This document shows, one piece after another, positions 13,565 through 23,446 of a stretch of DNA of 64,000 nucleotides. The stretch comes from Gymnorhina tibicen (Eukaryota > Chordata > Aves > Passeriformes > Artamidae), in assembly GCA_013399875.1 (NCBI GenBank), contig VXAZ01002277.1, forward strand, positions 62,001 through 126,000, in the 5' to 3' direction. Under the pieces are notes generated by a model. The model was not told the DNA's origin. It made no database searches and saw nothing but the letters and a program-made list of their open reading frames with translations. Numbering within the stretch: the stretch's first letter is position 1; each line of letters opens with the position of its first letter. The position numbers and the translations under genes are program-made.

Positions 13565-13616
13565 AATCAGGTATTATTAATAATCAGGTATTCAGGTATT
13601 CAGGAAATACCTGATT
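13565..13616. repeat. Short duplication plus 11-bp inverted repeat
   Basis: AATCAGGTATT occurs at 13565-13575 and 13582-13592. Its exact reverse complement AATACCTGATT lies at 13606-13616. TTCAGGTATT-type units sit between. The direct copies can pair with the inverted copy as alternative hairpins. This looks like local replication slippage with fold-back, not a named element. Confidence 0.85.
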
Positions 13617-14212
13617 AGCCGTACAATAAACTGTTAGGTCAATGCCGTACCCACATAGTTAAATATCATACTTTAAAGCAGTGAGAAAGAGATTTTATCA
13701 TTATATGCCTCACTGATGAGATAGTTCAGAAAAAGTCTTCTGGAGTTGCCATTTGTGGATAAATATAAGTCATTCTCTCTAGCTTAGTAACTGGGAGTCG
13801 GTAAGAAGTTTCCTTGTATTGTTCCAATGCATCTATGACCAGAAAATTAATACTTAAGAGTTTTTGCTCAGAAGTGGAAAAGGTAATAGTGAATATACTA
13901 AACCAAAAGGGAAGCACAAGCAATCACTTTGATTATAATAATGAACATGAGAAGCCCTGGGTTTTTTGTATCTGCAAATGCGTCATCATTTTTGTGTACA
14001 AATATAGTAAAGGAGAGTTTAATGCCTCTTTTGGGAGAGCAGTGAGATTGTCTCCATGGATGTTCAGAGTCAGTTGCTCTCATATTGAATATAATAAGAA
14101 AGCATAGAAGTTTAGTCTGAGGAATTATCAAGAGGGCAAAGCAGACAACCTACAAAGTAATCTCCTGACAATTTTTCACATGGAAGAGTATGAAATTAGA
14201 CCATTTTCTGAG
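13617..14212. other. Unique sequence, no gene seen
   Basis: Overlapping open frames of 65-97 codons on both strands are without recognisable features. No repeat identified. Confidence 0.5.
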
Positions 14213-14680
14213 TCACAGAATCACAGAATCACAGAATATCAGCCGCTCCTCATGTGGCTTCCCCTCAAGGCCCTTCACCATCTTTGCTGCCCTCCTTTGG
14301 ATGCTCTCTAATGGCTTAATGTCTTTCTCATCTTGTGGCACCCAAACCCACACACAGCGCTCAAGGTGAAGTCATCCCAGTGCAGAGCACAGCAGGACAA
14401 TCCCCTCCCTTGCCAGCTGGCAATGCTGTGCCTTATGCTCCCCAGGACGGGGTTGGTCCTCCTGGCTGCCAGGACACTGCTTACTCATATTCAACTTTCC
14501 ACTGACCAGGACCCCAGGTCCCTTTCAGCAGCACGTCTTTCTGCCATCTCATTCCCCAGTGTGTACATCCAGGGTTGCTCCATCTCAGGTGCAGGATCTG
14601 GCATTTTCCCTTGTTGAACTTCATCTGGTTGGTGATTGCCCTGTCCTTTAATTTGCCAAGGTCCCTCTGCAGGGTGGTGT
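14213..14680 (-). mobile_element. CR1 LINE fragment, minus strand
   Basis: It opens with three tandem TCACAGAA octamer units, the CR1 terminal repeat in reverse complement. It then jumps to more internal CR1 3'-region sequence (CCCCTCAAGGCCCTTCACCA; TTTGCTGCCCTCCTTTGGAT; AAGGTGAAGTCATCCCAGTG; CTGGCATTTTCCCTTGTTGA; ACTTCATCTGGTTGGTGATT). The step from the terminus to internal sequence shows an internal deletion. It ends near GGTCCCTCTGCAGGGTGGTG. The 94- and 103-codon open frames inside it are not genes. Confidence 0.95.
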
Positions 14681-15584
14681 GAATATTTACTGAGAGTGAG
14701 GATTTGATCATGTTTTGCCTATGCTGAGCTTGGACTGTTGGGTGGAGGGAATTACAAATACACAGTGTTTCAGTCTGCTTTATTCTACTCATTCAATGAC
14801 AAGTTTTCCATCTTTTCTCTGCATTCACTTCCCAGTATCTCTAACTGAAACACAATCTGCTCTACATGTTTCTATACTTGAAGGCTCATATTGCTTTAAT
14901 ATTAGTTTGATTTTTGTATTTCTTTCTCATTTACAGATTTCACTGCAATTTTTACTCTTTGTTTACCATATTTATTTAAAAATCTAGTCTATTAGCCTGA
15001 ATGACTTACATACTGGTTCCCATTTTTGTCACCTTCCATTTCTCTTGCTTTCACTCTCTGTCTAACATGTCAACTCTTGTTCTATGCAAAAGAAAATAAA
15101 ACAAAGATTGCGTTAGGTGCCCAGGAAACATGTTAAAATATTTTTTTTGTAAGTAATTTTGCACAGAACTTTGGTGTTTTTCCAAACTGAAGAAAACTCT
15201 GTATTTCTAAAAGAAGTCAGCACATGGTAATGTGGAAAGAACTTTTCTTATATACTACCTGTAAAGATGGATTTATTTGTCTGCAGCCATGATTATGGGT
15301 GGAGAATGGAAGATGGAAAACACACTTATTCCCGTTCTTTATTGCCACAACATAACAAGCAGCTGTAAGGCCAGCAAGTCAGACAACAATTCTGGACATA
15401 TCTGTCTGGTGTATGTGGAAAAAACGGAAATTGGCAGTCAGAGATAGTAACTAGCAGTTTTAGTGCAAAAGCAGCATTGTAAGAAGAGTATCATGGATGA
15501 ACAAAAAAACACATTCATAACACTCACCTCGCAGTCACCTTCATATAAAGCTGATCATGCTTGTTTGTATCCCATTCAGCACTG
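14681..15584. other. Unique AT-rich sequence between two CR1 copies
   Basis: No gene or classified repeat. Open frames of up to 90 codons start inside or near the CR1 edge. Confidence 0.5.
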
Positions 15585-16516
15585 AATGAAGAGGTAGCAG
15601 AGCAGTGAGAAAGATTATGATCATGGACTTCCAGAGGGCTACCTTCAGCCTCTTCAGGGACCTGCTTAGAGGAATCCCACAGGATACGGCTCTAAAAGAG
15701 AAGGAAGTCCAAGACAGCTGGTGAATATTTAAGCACCACTTCCTCCAAGTTCAAGACCAGTATATCCCATGATGATGAAATCAGGAAAACGGGGTAGGAT
15801 GAGCATGGACCTGCTAGCAAGTATCAAACAGAAGAAAGAAATTTATGGGATGTGGAAAAAGGGACAGGCCACATGGGAGTACTATAGGAACATCATCAAG
15901 GTATGCAGGAATGCAATGAAGAAGGTCAAGGCCCACTTGGAATTGACTCTGGCAAAAGACATCAAGGACAACAAGTAAAGTTTCTACAAGTACATCAGCA
16001 GTAAAAGGAAGATTGGGGAAAATGTGGGGCCGCTGCTGAATCATGTGGGTGTTCAGATATAGGAGGACACAGAGAAGGCAGAAGTACTGAATGCCATCTT
16101 TGCCTCAGTCTTCACTACTTAACTCAGCCCTCAGGAGTCCCAGATCTCAGAGGTAAGAGAAGAAGGCTGGAGAAATGAAGATTTACCCTTGGTCATAGGG
16201 GGTTGGGTTACAGGACAGCTAAGCAGACTAAGCAGCCATAAATCCATGGGCCCTGATGGGATGCACCCACGGGTGCTGAAGGAGCTGGCAGATGTTGTTT
16301 CTCTGCAGCTCTCCATCATCTTTGAAAAATCATGAAGTGCCTGATGAATGGAGGAAGGCTGATGTTGCTCTCATCTTCAAAAAGGGCAAGAAGGAGGACA
16401 CAGTCAGTGTCACCTCCATCCCTAAAAAGGTGATTGAACAGATCATTCTGGAGGTCGTCACCAAGCATGTAGAAGAAAACAAGGTCCTCAGGAGTAGCCA
16501 GCATGGATTCACCAAG

Positions 16517-16844
16517 TGTGGATACAGAAAAGCCTGTTAGAAGGATTTTCCAGCTTCTTGCAGTGTTCTCTGTGAATTTTTTCTTTCTCATGCAAACTAT
16601 GAAAACAATAAAATGTTTTTCTATCACTATCTGGACACCTGGTGTTTGCCTGAGTCTTGTTTATGGTACACTGGTGTAACGGGTGTTTTAAGACTTTACC
16701 CAATCATCCCTGAGGGGTGGATGGGATACTGACCAATATCCTTGTGGGATTAAGACATATAAGTGGACAATTAATTCATTAAACATCACATTTTACTGCT
16801 GACTACGCTTGGATTCATTTCCTTGTCTCTGCAATACAGCCACA
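16517..16844 (+). mobile_element. Solo LTR, class II (ERVK-like), inside CR1
   Basis: A 328-bp segment beginning TGTGGATACAG and ending CAATACAGCCACA splits the CR1 reverse transcriptase. Its termini form the inverted repeat TGTGG...CCACA. It is flanked by a perfect 6-bp direct repeat ACCAAG (16511-16516 and 16845-16850). Removing the LTR and one ACCAAG restores continuous CR1 sequence (GATTCACCAAG joined to GGCAAATCACACTGACCAA). A TATA-like TATAAG (16758-16763) and an ATTAAA poly(A) signal 20 bp downstream (16778-16783) set plus orientation. A 6-bp duplication and this tight TATA/poly(A) spacing fit class II (ERVK/alpharetrovirus-like) elements. No internal retroviral genes remain, so it is a solo LTR left by LTR-LTR recombination. 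Confidence 0.9.
16758..16783 (+). promoter_or_regulatory. LTR core: TATA-like box and poly(A) signal
   Basis: TATAAG at 16758-16763 and ATTAAA at 16778-16783 lie 20 bp apart in the same orientation, followed by about 60 bp to the LTR end. In alpharetroviral LTRs the poly(A) signal likewise sits between TATA box and cap site. Whether it still works is unknown. An AATAAA at 16607-16612 is upstream of the TATA box and probably irrelevant. Confidence 0.6.
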
Positions 16845-18075
16845 ACCAAGGGCAAATCACACTGACCAATCTGATACCCTTTTATGGTGACATAGCAGGA
16901 GGGGTCAATGAGGACAGAGCAGTGGATGTTGTCTGCCTTGACTCCAGCAAGGCTTTTGACACTGTCTCCCATAACATCCTCATAGGTAAGCTCAGGAATT
17001 GTGGGTTGGGTGGATGGACAGTGAGGTGGACCGAGAACTGGCTCAGAGGGTCATGATCAGCTGAGTGGGCTTGGAATCAGTGGCATTCCCCAGGGATCGG
17101 TACTGGGTCCAGTCTTATTCAACTTGTTTATCAATGACCTGGACAAAGGAACTGGTGGTACCCTCAGCAGTTTTACTGATTATACAAAACTGGAGGGGTG
17201 GCTGGTACACCTGAAGGCTGTTCTGCAATTCAGCAGGACCTTGATAGGATGAAGAATTGGGCAGAGAGAAACCTAATGAAGTTCAACAAGGGCAAGTGTA
17301 GGGTACTGCACCTGGGGAGAAGTAACCCCAAGTACCAGCTGGGGGCTGACCTACTAGAGAACAGCTCCGCAGAGAAGGACTTGGGAGTCTTGGTGAATGA
17401 CAGTTGGCAATCAGCCAACTTGGTGAAGTTGGCAATTAGCCAGCAGTATGGCCTTGTGGCCAGGAGGGCCTGGGGTGAATTGGGAAGAGCGTGGCTGGCA
17501 GGTCAAGGAAGATGGTCCTGCCCCTATACTCAGCTCAGCCCTAGTGAGGCCACATCTGGAGTGCTGTGTCCAGTTCTGAGCTCCTCAGTACAAGAGAGAC
17601 AAGGAGCTGCTGAAGAGGGTCCATTGGAGGCCACAAAGATGATGAGAGGTCTGGAGCATCCCTTATGAGGAGAGACTGAGGGAGCTGGGCCTGTTTAATC
17701 TAGGAAGAGAAAACTGAGAGGGGATCTCATCAATGCATATAAATATCTCAAAGGTGTGTGCCAAGAGCATGGTGCCAGACTCTTTTCAGTTGTGCCTAGA
17801 GATAGGATGAGGAGCAATTGCATGAACTAAAACACAGGAAGTTTCACCTCAACATGAGGAAGAACATTCTTTACATTGGGGATGGCAGAGCACTGGAACA
17901 GGCTGCCCAGGGAGGTAATAGAGTCTCCGTCTCTGGAGACGTTCAAAACGCACTTGGATGCATTCCTCTGTCCCCTGCTCTAGGTGACCCTGCCTTGGCA
18001 GAGGGGGTTGGACTGGATGATCTCCAGAGGTGCCTTCCAACCCTAACAATTCTGTGCTTGTGTGATTCTGTTAAT

Positions 18076-20162
18076 ATCCTAATTCTGAAGTTTAAGCATT
18101 GGTTTTACTTTTATTTGGGGCATGTGCTCAATCCCTGGTGAAATCAGCAGCACCTTAGAATTTGGTTATTGTGTTTTGCTTAATAAAGATGAATTTAAGA
18201 ATATGCTTAAAAGATATGAGTGAACTGAGATTGATTCAAAAGATTGATTCAAAAATTCTCTTAGTGTTTAAAGAGTTTCACTGACTATTAAAAATGGTAG
18301 ACATTACTCTGATAATGGTAGACTGTGTGCATGTCTCAGTTGTCTCTATGTATAAGTCAAAAAGGAAAAGGTCATCTGAATGCTCTGAAGTGAAAAATTC
18401 TCAAAGCAGAAGAGATTGGGCAAAAGGAAGATAAAAGATTTTTATTGAAATAAAAGTTTTATTGAAATAAAAGAAGTAAGGGAGACTGTAAAAGGAAACC
18501 GTAAAAACAAGGCTGTCACTGCATAAATCAGCGGAGACCAACTTTGAGATCTAGGACACAACCTTATCTAAGGAAAATATAGAATAAAAATTCTATTTTT
18601 TCATAGAACTATTTTTTCTTTCCTTTTTTCCTTTTTTTTTCTTGTTTATTGACAACACTATGAAAAAAAAAGAAAATATTTTATAACTTTCCATCTGAAA
18701 ATATGGGACATCTTCTGTAAGTTTGAACAACATGCAAAAGATGGATTCCCAAGTTAAACACATTTGGGAAGACACTGAAGTACTGTTCCTGAACCCTAAT
18801 GTGACTTGCACATGTGTCCCAGTATTTTTGAGTTTAAATCTGAGACCCTGATTAAGAGTAATTCCCGGTTTTGCATGTATCAAATGAGTATGATATTCTG
18901 TATTTTTACTTACAGCTTCCAAAAAGCCCTAATAATTCTGTCAGATTTTTCAATCTTTCTTGCTGTAGGCCGGAACTGGGCAAATAAAGGGGGAAGAAAA
19001 GCTTTCTTTAAAAACAACAACTAAAAATAGAAAAATAAACTCAAAAAAAATCCCCCAAAGCCATGATTTTTCGCTTCCCCTTCTATAGGTTTGATTTCTG
19101 AAAATACTCTAACAAAATTTCTCTAGTAAAATTACTGAGAGACAATGAATTCTTGTTGGAAGCTTTTTTGCAATAATTCAATTTTAAATTAATTGAGCAC
19201 TGTGTCATATATGTAAGAGACTATTTATCTTCTCAGTCATAACTATGAAATAAAAACTAAGCTTTGAATTATCACAATCGATGGAAAAGAGGTAAAACAC
19301 AAAGTGGATAATCAGTCCCCAAAGTCTTGCTCTGACTTTAGATATGTTACATAAGGAGAAAGAACCTGAAAATTAATTGAATTTATTACTTCTTGTGAAT
19401 TCTTAGTGCAAATCTATCACCTCTAAACCTTTCTCCAGATGCAGCTCCATCTTTTTATCTGGTTTTTGGTTAGGTTTTTTTTTTTCGTTTTTTTTTTTCC
19501 TAGTTAGTTAGTTAACAAATATATCAGGTACTATGTTGAACATTTCAGCTACTAAGAAATGCCTGAGAATACAACCTAAAATAAGAAAATGTGCACTATG
19601 GGGCAAAGATGCCTGGTTTTACTGCCCTTCCAACTGTATGTTTTATATATTGGCAAAAGTATTTTACAACTGCAGCAGTATAGAATTCATGATAATAAAA
19701 ACTTTAGGGCTTACAAAATGTCATAAAAAGCTCATGAACTATTTCTAGAAAAGTAATGAATTATTTATGAAGCAACTTTCAGAACTAGGTTTTCTGTTCT
19801 GCTTCCATTTATATTATATGTCTCAGGGTCATCAATTTCAGTTTATTTTAACATATGAAAGATAATTTTTCACTTTTTCACTAGAAAGTAATAAACTTTG
19901 AGCATAGTTTGAAATAAAGAGAAGCCAACTATTTATGATATATATGTAAGAGATGGTTATTAATTAAACATAGACATTTAAAAAGAACAAACTTTTAAGT
20001 GTCCACAGCTTCAAGGCAGCTTAAAATTTGTGAGAGCTTAAATGACTTATTCCTGTTTCATCTGAAAATTAAAGTTGAATAAACGATTTGCAGCTAATAT
20101 TTTTTCCCTAGCAAAATCATCATCTTCTTCTCTTTGAAAATTGAGTAACAATTTTTGGGTCC
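18076..20162. other. Unique AT-rich sequence with small tandem repeats
   Basis: No gene seen. GATTGATTCAAAA is repeated in tandem at 18229-18254, and a 17-bp unit TTTTATTGAAATAAAAG is perfectly duplicated at 18440-18473. Long T-runs occur at about 18617-18640 and 19475-19499. The 109-codon minus-strand frame at 18593-18922 owes its C-terminal lysines to one of these T-runs and is not a credible gene. Confidence 0.6.
18440..18473. repeat. Perfect 17-bp tandem duplication
   Basis: TTTTATTGAAATAAAAG at 18440-18456 is repeated exactly at 18457-18473. Perfect identity suggests a young slippage event. No functional implication is visible. Confidence 0.9.
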
Positions 20163-20770
20163 TGCAGTGAGTTGATCTTGGTGGGATTTCAGGTGTCCAC
20201 CAGGCTGCTCTATCTCTTCCCCTCCTCAGCAGGACAAAGGGGAAAAAGTAAGGTGATAAAAAAACCCTTGTGGGTTGAGACAAAAGCAGCTTAACGAAGA
20301 AAAGCAAAAGCAATGCTGAGAACCAAAGGAAAAAGAGATTTATTCTCAACTTCCTCAGTCATTTCCTAGGAAGCAGGGCCTCAATATGCATAACAGTTGC
20401 TCCAGAAGAAAAATCCCTTAATGACAAATGCCTTACTAACAAATTCCCACTCCACTCCTTCTTTCTCTTAATGTTTCATGCTGAGCACGATGTCATCTGG
20501 TAAGGAGCACCTCTCTGGTCAGCTTGGGTCAGCTGTTCCAGCTGTGTTCCCTCTCAGCCTTGCTCACCCTCAGCCTAGAGGCCATTGGAGGGCAAGTTAG
20601 AAGAGACAGCACAGATGCTGTTACATGCAGCACTGCTCAGCTGTTCCATGCAGCACTGCTCACCAAAACACTGGAGTGTTACCAACGTTGTTCTAGTTAC
20701 AAACACAACACCTAGCAGTCTAAGTGCTGCTATGAGGAAAGTTAACTCTTTCCCAGACAGACTCAGTACA
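20163..20770 (-). mobile_element. Avian retroviral LTR, minus strand, probably solo
   Basis: Read on the minus strand, the segment begins TGTACTGAGTCTGTCTGGGA followed by AAGAGTTAACTTTCCTCATA, a diverged form of a start common among bird LTRs. It ends in a U5-like part (GGGGAAGAGATAGAGCAGCC; TGGTGGACACCTG). The minus-strand poly(A) signal AATAAA is at 20339-20344. Flanks GGGTCC (20157-20162) and GTTTCC (20771-20776) agree at 4 of 6 bases and could be a decayed 6-bp target duplication. The usual TATA region is degenerate. CATGCAGCACTGCTCA is repeated 23 bp apart (20624-20639, 20647-20662). No gag, pol or env is adjacent. Confidence 0.85.
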
Positions 20771-20776
20771 GTTTCC

Positions 20777-22118
20777 TGATCAGAGAAATAAAATGTTATA
20801 TGCTATTGACTTCCACTGTATCAGTACATGAATACAAAGGGCAGAGTTTCTGTGGACTGAAATGCTACTACATCACATACTGTTGGTCAGATCAACCACA
20901 CTCCATCCTCACAGCCTAGAAATATCTTCAAAAATTGTTCTTCTCTAGCAGAACTTTGGCACCAACAAGTGCAGAGACATCTCCATCAGACACAGGCAAA
21001 AGAGTAAAAACTGATCTAGAAGGTATGTTCATCACTGAAATGTTAGCATCTCGATGTATGAGGGAGTTTTCAAGTTGTGGCTTTGAACCATCTAAAGAAA
21101 GTTAGTGAAGGAATGGAGGACAAGGAAAGCCTGAATTGGAGAAGAGACACTCCATCTCAGGGTTTGTGAACTGAAAGGGCGAACTGGTCAGGCTTGTCAT
21201 GGAAGGGGTAGGAGGATTTCTATTTGTATTTTAGTGCAGACAGTGTATCTCAGATCATCTGTCTAGATTCCCCTTTATAGAACACGGGGAGCAACTACAA
21301 CTTCTACAGTACAGCTCATCTCATTTTAGGGGGATCAGCTACATTTGGTCAGATGAACTATGCAAGAGATGCACATATTTCTCTCAATTGAACAGAAGCA
21401 GAGCTAAGGGCAGACATCCCAACTGTACAAGTTTAAAGCCAAGTAAAATGAACCCTGCCTGGGGTCTTCGCCTTCAGAATATTCATGAACTCGTAAGTTG
21501 TCTTTTAAGATTGGATCAAAATTCTTAACTAATAATTGCCAGAAATTGTGGAAACTGTAGCATATGATAATGAATCATCAGCTGCTGACTACTGTTGAGT
21601 CACTGCACATGTAAACAACGTACTGTTTACCACTTCTGGAAAGACCAATTCTTAATAACTATTCAAATAATAAAAAGTTTTGGTAACAAAACAATGAAGA
21701 GAAATGACTGAATAATGTCAATTTTATGGGGTAAAGCATTCCTGGTATGAGTTGGCTAAGCTAATATCACTGGCCAAAATATTTTTTGGGACTCAAATAA
21801 TTTTCACCTATCTGTCGCAGTAAGAAAATATCAGGTTATACAGCACTGAACAGAATGCAGAAAGAAGCTGAATTTTCTAGCTCAAACACTGAATTCTCTG
21901 CCTTAATGCTGCAGTTATTTACCTAAATCTAGCTAGGTATTCTAAAGCCATTATCGGAAATGGAAGGGTGGGGAGAGGAGGGAGGGAGGGAGAAGCCAGA
22001 AGTTAAAAACCTATTGCTAAGCTTAATGTAGTCAGTCACCTTTCCTCCTCAGCACAGGATAGGATTTCTCCAAGTAAATATGTACTCTTTAACAAGAAAA
22101 GCAAACTAGACCTGGGAT
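20777..22118. other. Unique sequence, no gene seen
   Basis: No gene or classified repeat. A purine-rich, G-rich tract lies at about 21965-21993 and is listed separately. Confidence 0.55.
21965..21991 (+). other. G-rich tract, possible G-quadruplex
   Basis: At least four G-runs of three or more are separated by 1 to 7 bases (GGGTGGGGAGAGGAGGGAGG and onward). This fits the standard G-quadruplex sequence pattern, in otherwise AT-rich DNA. Folding is a prediction only. Confidence 0.5.
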
Positions 22119-22530
22119 GAATCATAGACTATCACAAGTTGAAAGAGACCTGCTTCTTGCAGCGGGGCTGCTCTCCAGCCTGTCATCCCCCAATTTGTAT
22201 GTACAACCAGGATTCCCCTGCCCAAGGTGCCGAATCTGGCATTTTGTCTTGTTGAACTTCATATGGTCATAGAATAATGGATCTGTAGAATCACAGAGTC
22301 ATAGAATGGTTTGGGTTGGAAGGGAACTTAAGGGTCGTCTAGTTTCAACTACCCTGCCATGGGCAGGGATGCCACCCACTAGATCATATCTTTGCTCAGC
22401 TCCCTAGTCTATCCAGAGCTCTCTGTAAGGCCTCTTTTACCCTTGAGGGAATCCATAGCTCCTCCTAATTTAGTATCATCAGCAAAATTCCTTGATATAC
22501 ATTCTACTACAGCCTCCAGATCTTATACAA
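22119..22530 (-). mobile_element. CR1 LINE, minus strand, host of a nested CR1
   Basis: The outer element opens with a CR1 terminus (GAATCATAGACTATCACAAG). It then jumps to internal words (GGGGCTGCTCTCCAGCCTGT; TGTATGTACAACCAGGATT; GCATTTTGTCTTGTTGAACT) up to TTCATATGGT at 22267. It resumes at CTAGTCTATCCAGAGCTCTC (22404) and runs through CTCCTAATTTAGTATCATCA to about 22530. The two halves are contiguous in other CR1 copies, for example at 14.6 kb. Confidence 0.9.
22268..22403 (-). mobile_element. CR1 LINE 3' tail nested inside another CR1
   Basis: CATAGAATAATGGATC, then TAGAATCACAGAGTCATAG and GAATGGTTTGGGTTGGAAGG, is a second, complete CR1 3' terminus in the middle of the outer element. 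It is followed by GTCGTCTAGTTTCAACTACC and GCCATGGGCAGGGATGCC. Only about 136 bp were copied. The order is clear: the outer copy came first and the inner copy landed in it, in the same orientation. Confidence 0.88.
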
Positions 22531-23025
22531 AGAAAAGAGAAATAAAAGGGGAATGAAAAGAATGAAAATAAAAATTTTCTTGATAAATATTATTTTTAAA
22601 TGCCATGAAAAGTGAAAGTATTAGTCTTTTTGTTGAAGAAAACAAAACAATGAAGTTAATTTATAAATTTAATTACAGGTGGTGTTAATTTAATTTAATA
22701 TAGCACTGACTTTACTTAATCTCTTCAGTTATTTCTGTAGTCATTTGACTGTACATACTATTTCAAATCAAAAGTAAGTCTTTACTATGAATTTTTTTTA
22801 ATACTCTGAAGGATGTGACAAAGGTTCTGTTTCAAAGTGAGGTTACCTTCCTATATTGAAGTCTTTACTACTGAAATGAGAGAATCAAATACCATATAGA
22901 GTAGGTAAGCCACTTCTCCAGGGAACTCAGTCCAGCTTGAGCATTCAGTTCTCAAGAAAAAAAAAGCTGAAAAAATGGCTTGAACCACACAGTAAAACTT
23001 CTTTCTTCTACTCTCTGAAATAATT

Positions 23026-23060
23026 TTTTCACTTGGAAGCTTTTAGGTTCCAAGTGAAAA
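23026..23060. repeat. Perfect 13-bp inverted repeat (hairpin)
   Basis: TTTTCACTTGGAA (23026-23038) and its exact reverse complement TTCCAAGTGAAAA (23048-23060) are separated by 9 bases. There is no following T-run on either strand that would suggest a terminator-like role. Confidence 0.9.
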
Positions 23061-23245
23061 CTTTCTAGAAACAGCATCACTGCAAGCTTAATAACTTACT
23101 CATATACCCACAAGAGGAGTTAACTGCAATAATGCTAAATGATGATGCCTGCTAGAACCACAGCTTGTCAAAGAACATTTCAAATAGTGTTAAACTGCAA
23201 TGTCCTTCCAGCCTGATGCATAAAAAGGATTGTTTGGTCATAGAA

Positions 23246-23280
23246 ATGGAATACTGCATATACATACTACAGTATTCCAT
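23246..23280. repeat. Perfect 11-bp inverted repeat (hairpin)
   Basis: ATGGAATACTG (23246-23256) pairs exactly with CAGTATTCCAT (23270-23280) across a 13-base loop. It is one of three such structures within 420 bp. Confidence 0.88.
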
Positions 23281-23419
23281 GGATCTGCATTAAGTATTGA
23301 TCCATCTCCTTTATAAATAATAGGTAGAAATATATCCAAAATTTAATATGGAAATACAAGCACTATAATAACGAACAGTTATATTTTGTTTTTATATCTC
23401 CATTCAGAATTGCAAACTG

Positions 23420-23446
23420 ATTTTATCCTTCCATAAAGGATAAAAT
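23420..23446. repeat. Perfect 11-bp inverted repeat (hairpin)
   Basis: ATTTTATCCTT (23420-23430) pairs exactly with AAGGATAAAAT (23436-23446) across the loop CCATA. Confidence 0.88.

Larger units (their letters stand above)
15769..17450 (+). pseudogene. CR1 ORF2 reverse-transcriptase remnant
   Basis: The frame is broken into pieces. 15769-15978 encodes a basic segment (GKRGRMSMDLLASIKQKKEI) typical of the region before the RT core. 16292-16511 carries CR1-like coding up to the insertion point (SQHGFT). After the LTR, 16850-17056 encodes LDSSKAFDTVSHNI, the RT motif around the first catalytic Asp. In another frame, 17088-17141 encodes [18 protein letters not shown], and 17172-17183 encodes F-T-D-Y where the family has F-A-D-D. 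The second catalytic Asp is thus lost. 17228-17400 resumes in a third frame with NLMKFNKGKCRVLHLGRSNP. The gene cannot make an active enzyme. Confidence 0.9.
15585..18075 (+). mobile_element. CR1 LINE, 5'-truncated, interrupted by an LTR
   Basis: This is the largest element in the window, about 2.16 kb of CR1 once the inserted LTR is removed. It starts near GACTTCCAGAGGGCTACC, in the region of ORF2 upstream of the reverse-transcriptase core. It runs through the reverse transcriptase and the 3' region (GGAGAGACTGAGGGAGCTGG; CATGAGGAAGAACATTCTTT; CTGGAACAGGCTGCCCAGGG) to the terminus CTTGTGTGATTCTG. ORF1 and the endonuclease part of ORF2 are missing. The left edge is uncertain by a few tens of bases because CR1 leaves no clear target duplication. 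Frameshifts and stops make it dead. Confidence 0.95.

Noticed and set aside
14333..14792. Frames of 94 (plus) and 103 (minus) codons
   Set aside because: They overlap the CR1 fragment at 14.2-14.7 kb. The minus frame includes a CR1 peptide (MKFNKGKCQILHLRWSNPGC) of the LINE, not a cellular gene.
16607..16612. AATAAA as the poly(A) signal of the 16.5-kb LTR
   Set aside because: It lies about 150 bp upstream of the TATA-like box. The ATTAAA at 16778-16783 is correctly placed.
17198..17668. 156-codon plus-strand open frame, the longest in the window
   Set aside because: Its N-terminal half is CR1 reverse-transcriptase coding sequence in a shifted frame and its C-terminal half is out of frame. 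It is a fragment of a dead LINE, not a gene.
23026..23446. Hairpins as possible microRNA precursors
   Set aside because: Paired arms are only 11-13 bp, well short of the ~22-bp or longer imperfect stems of microRNA precursors.
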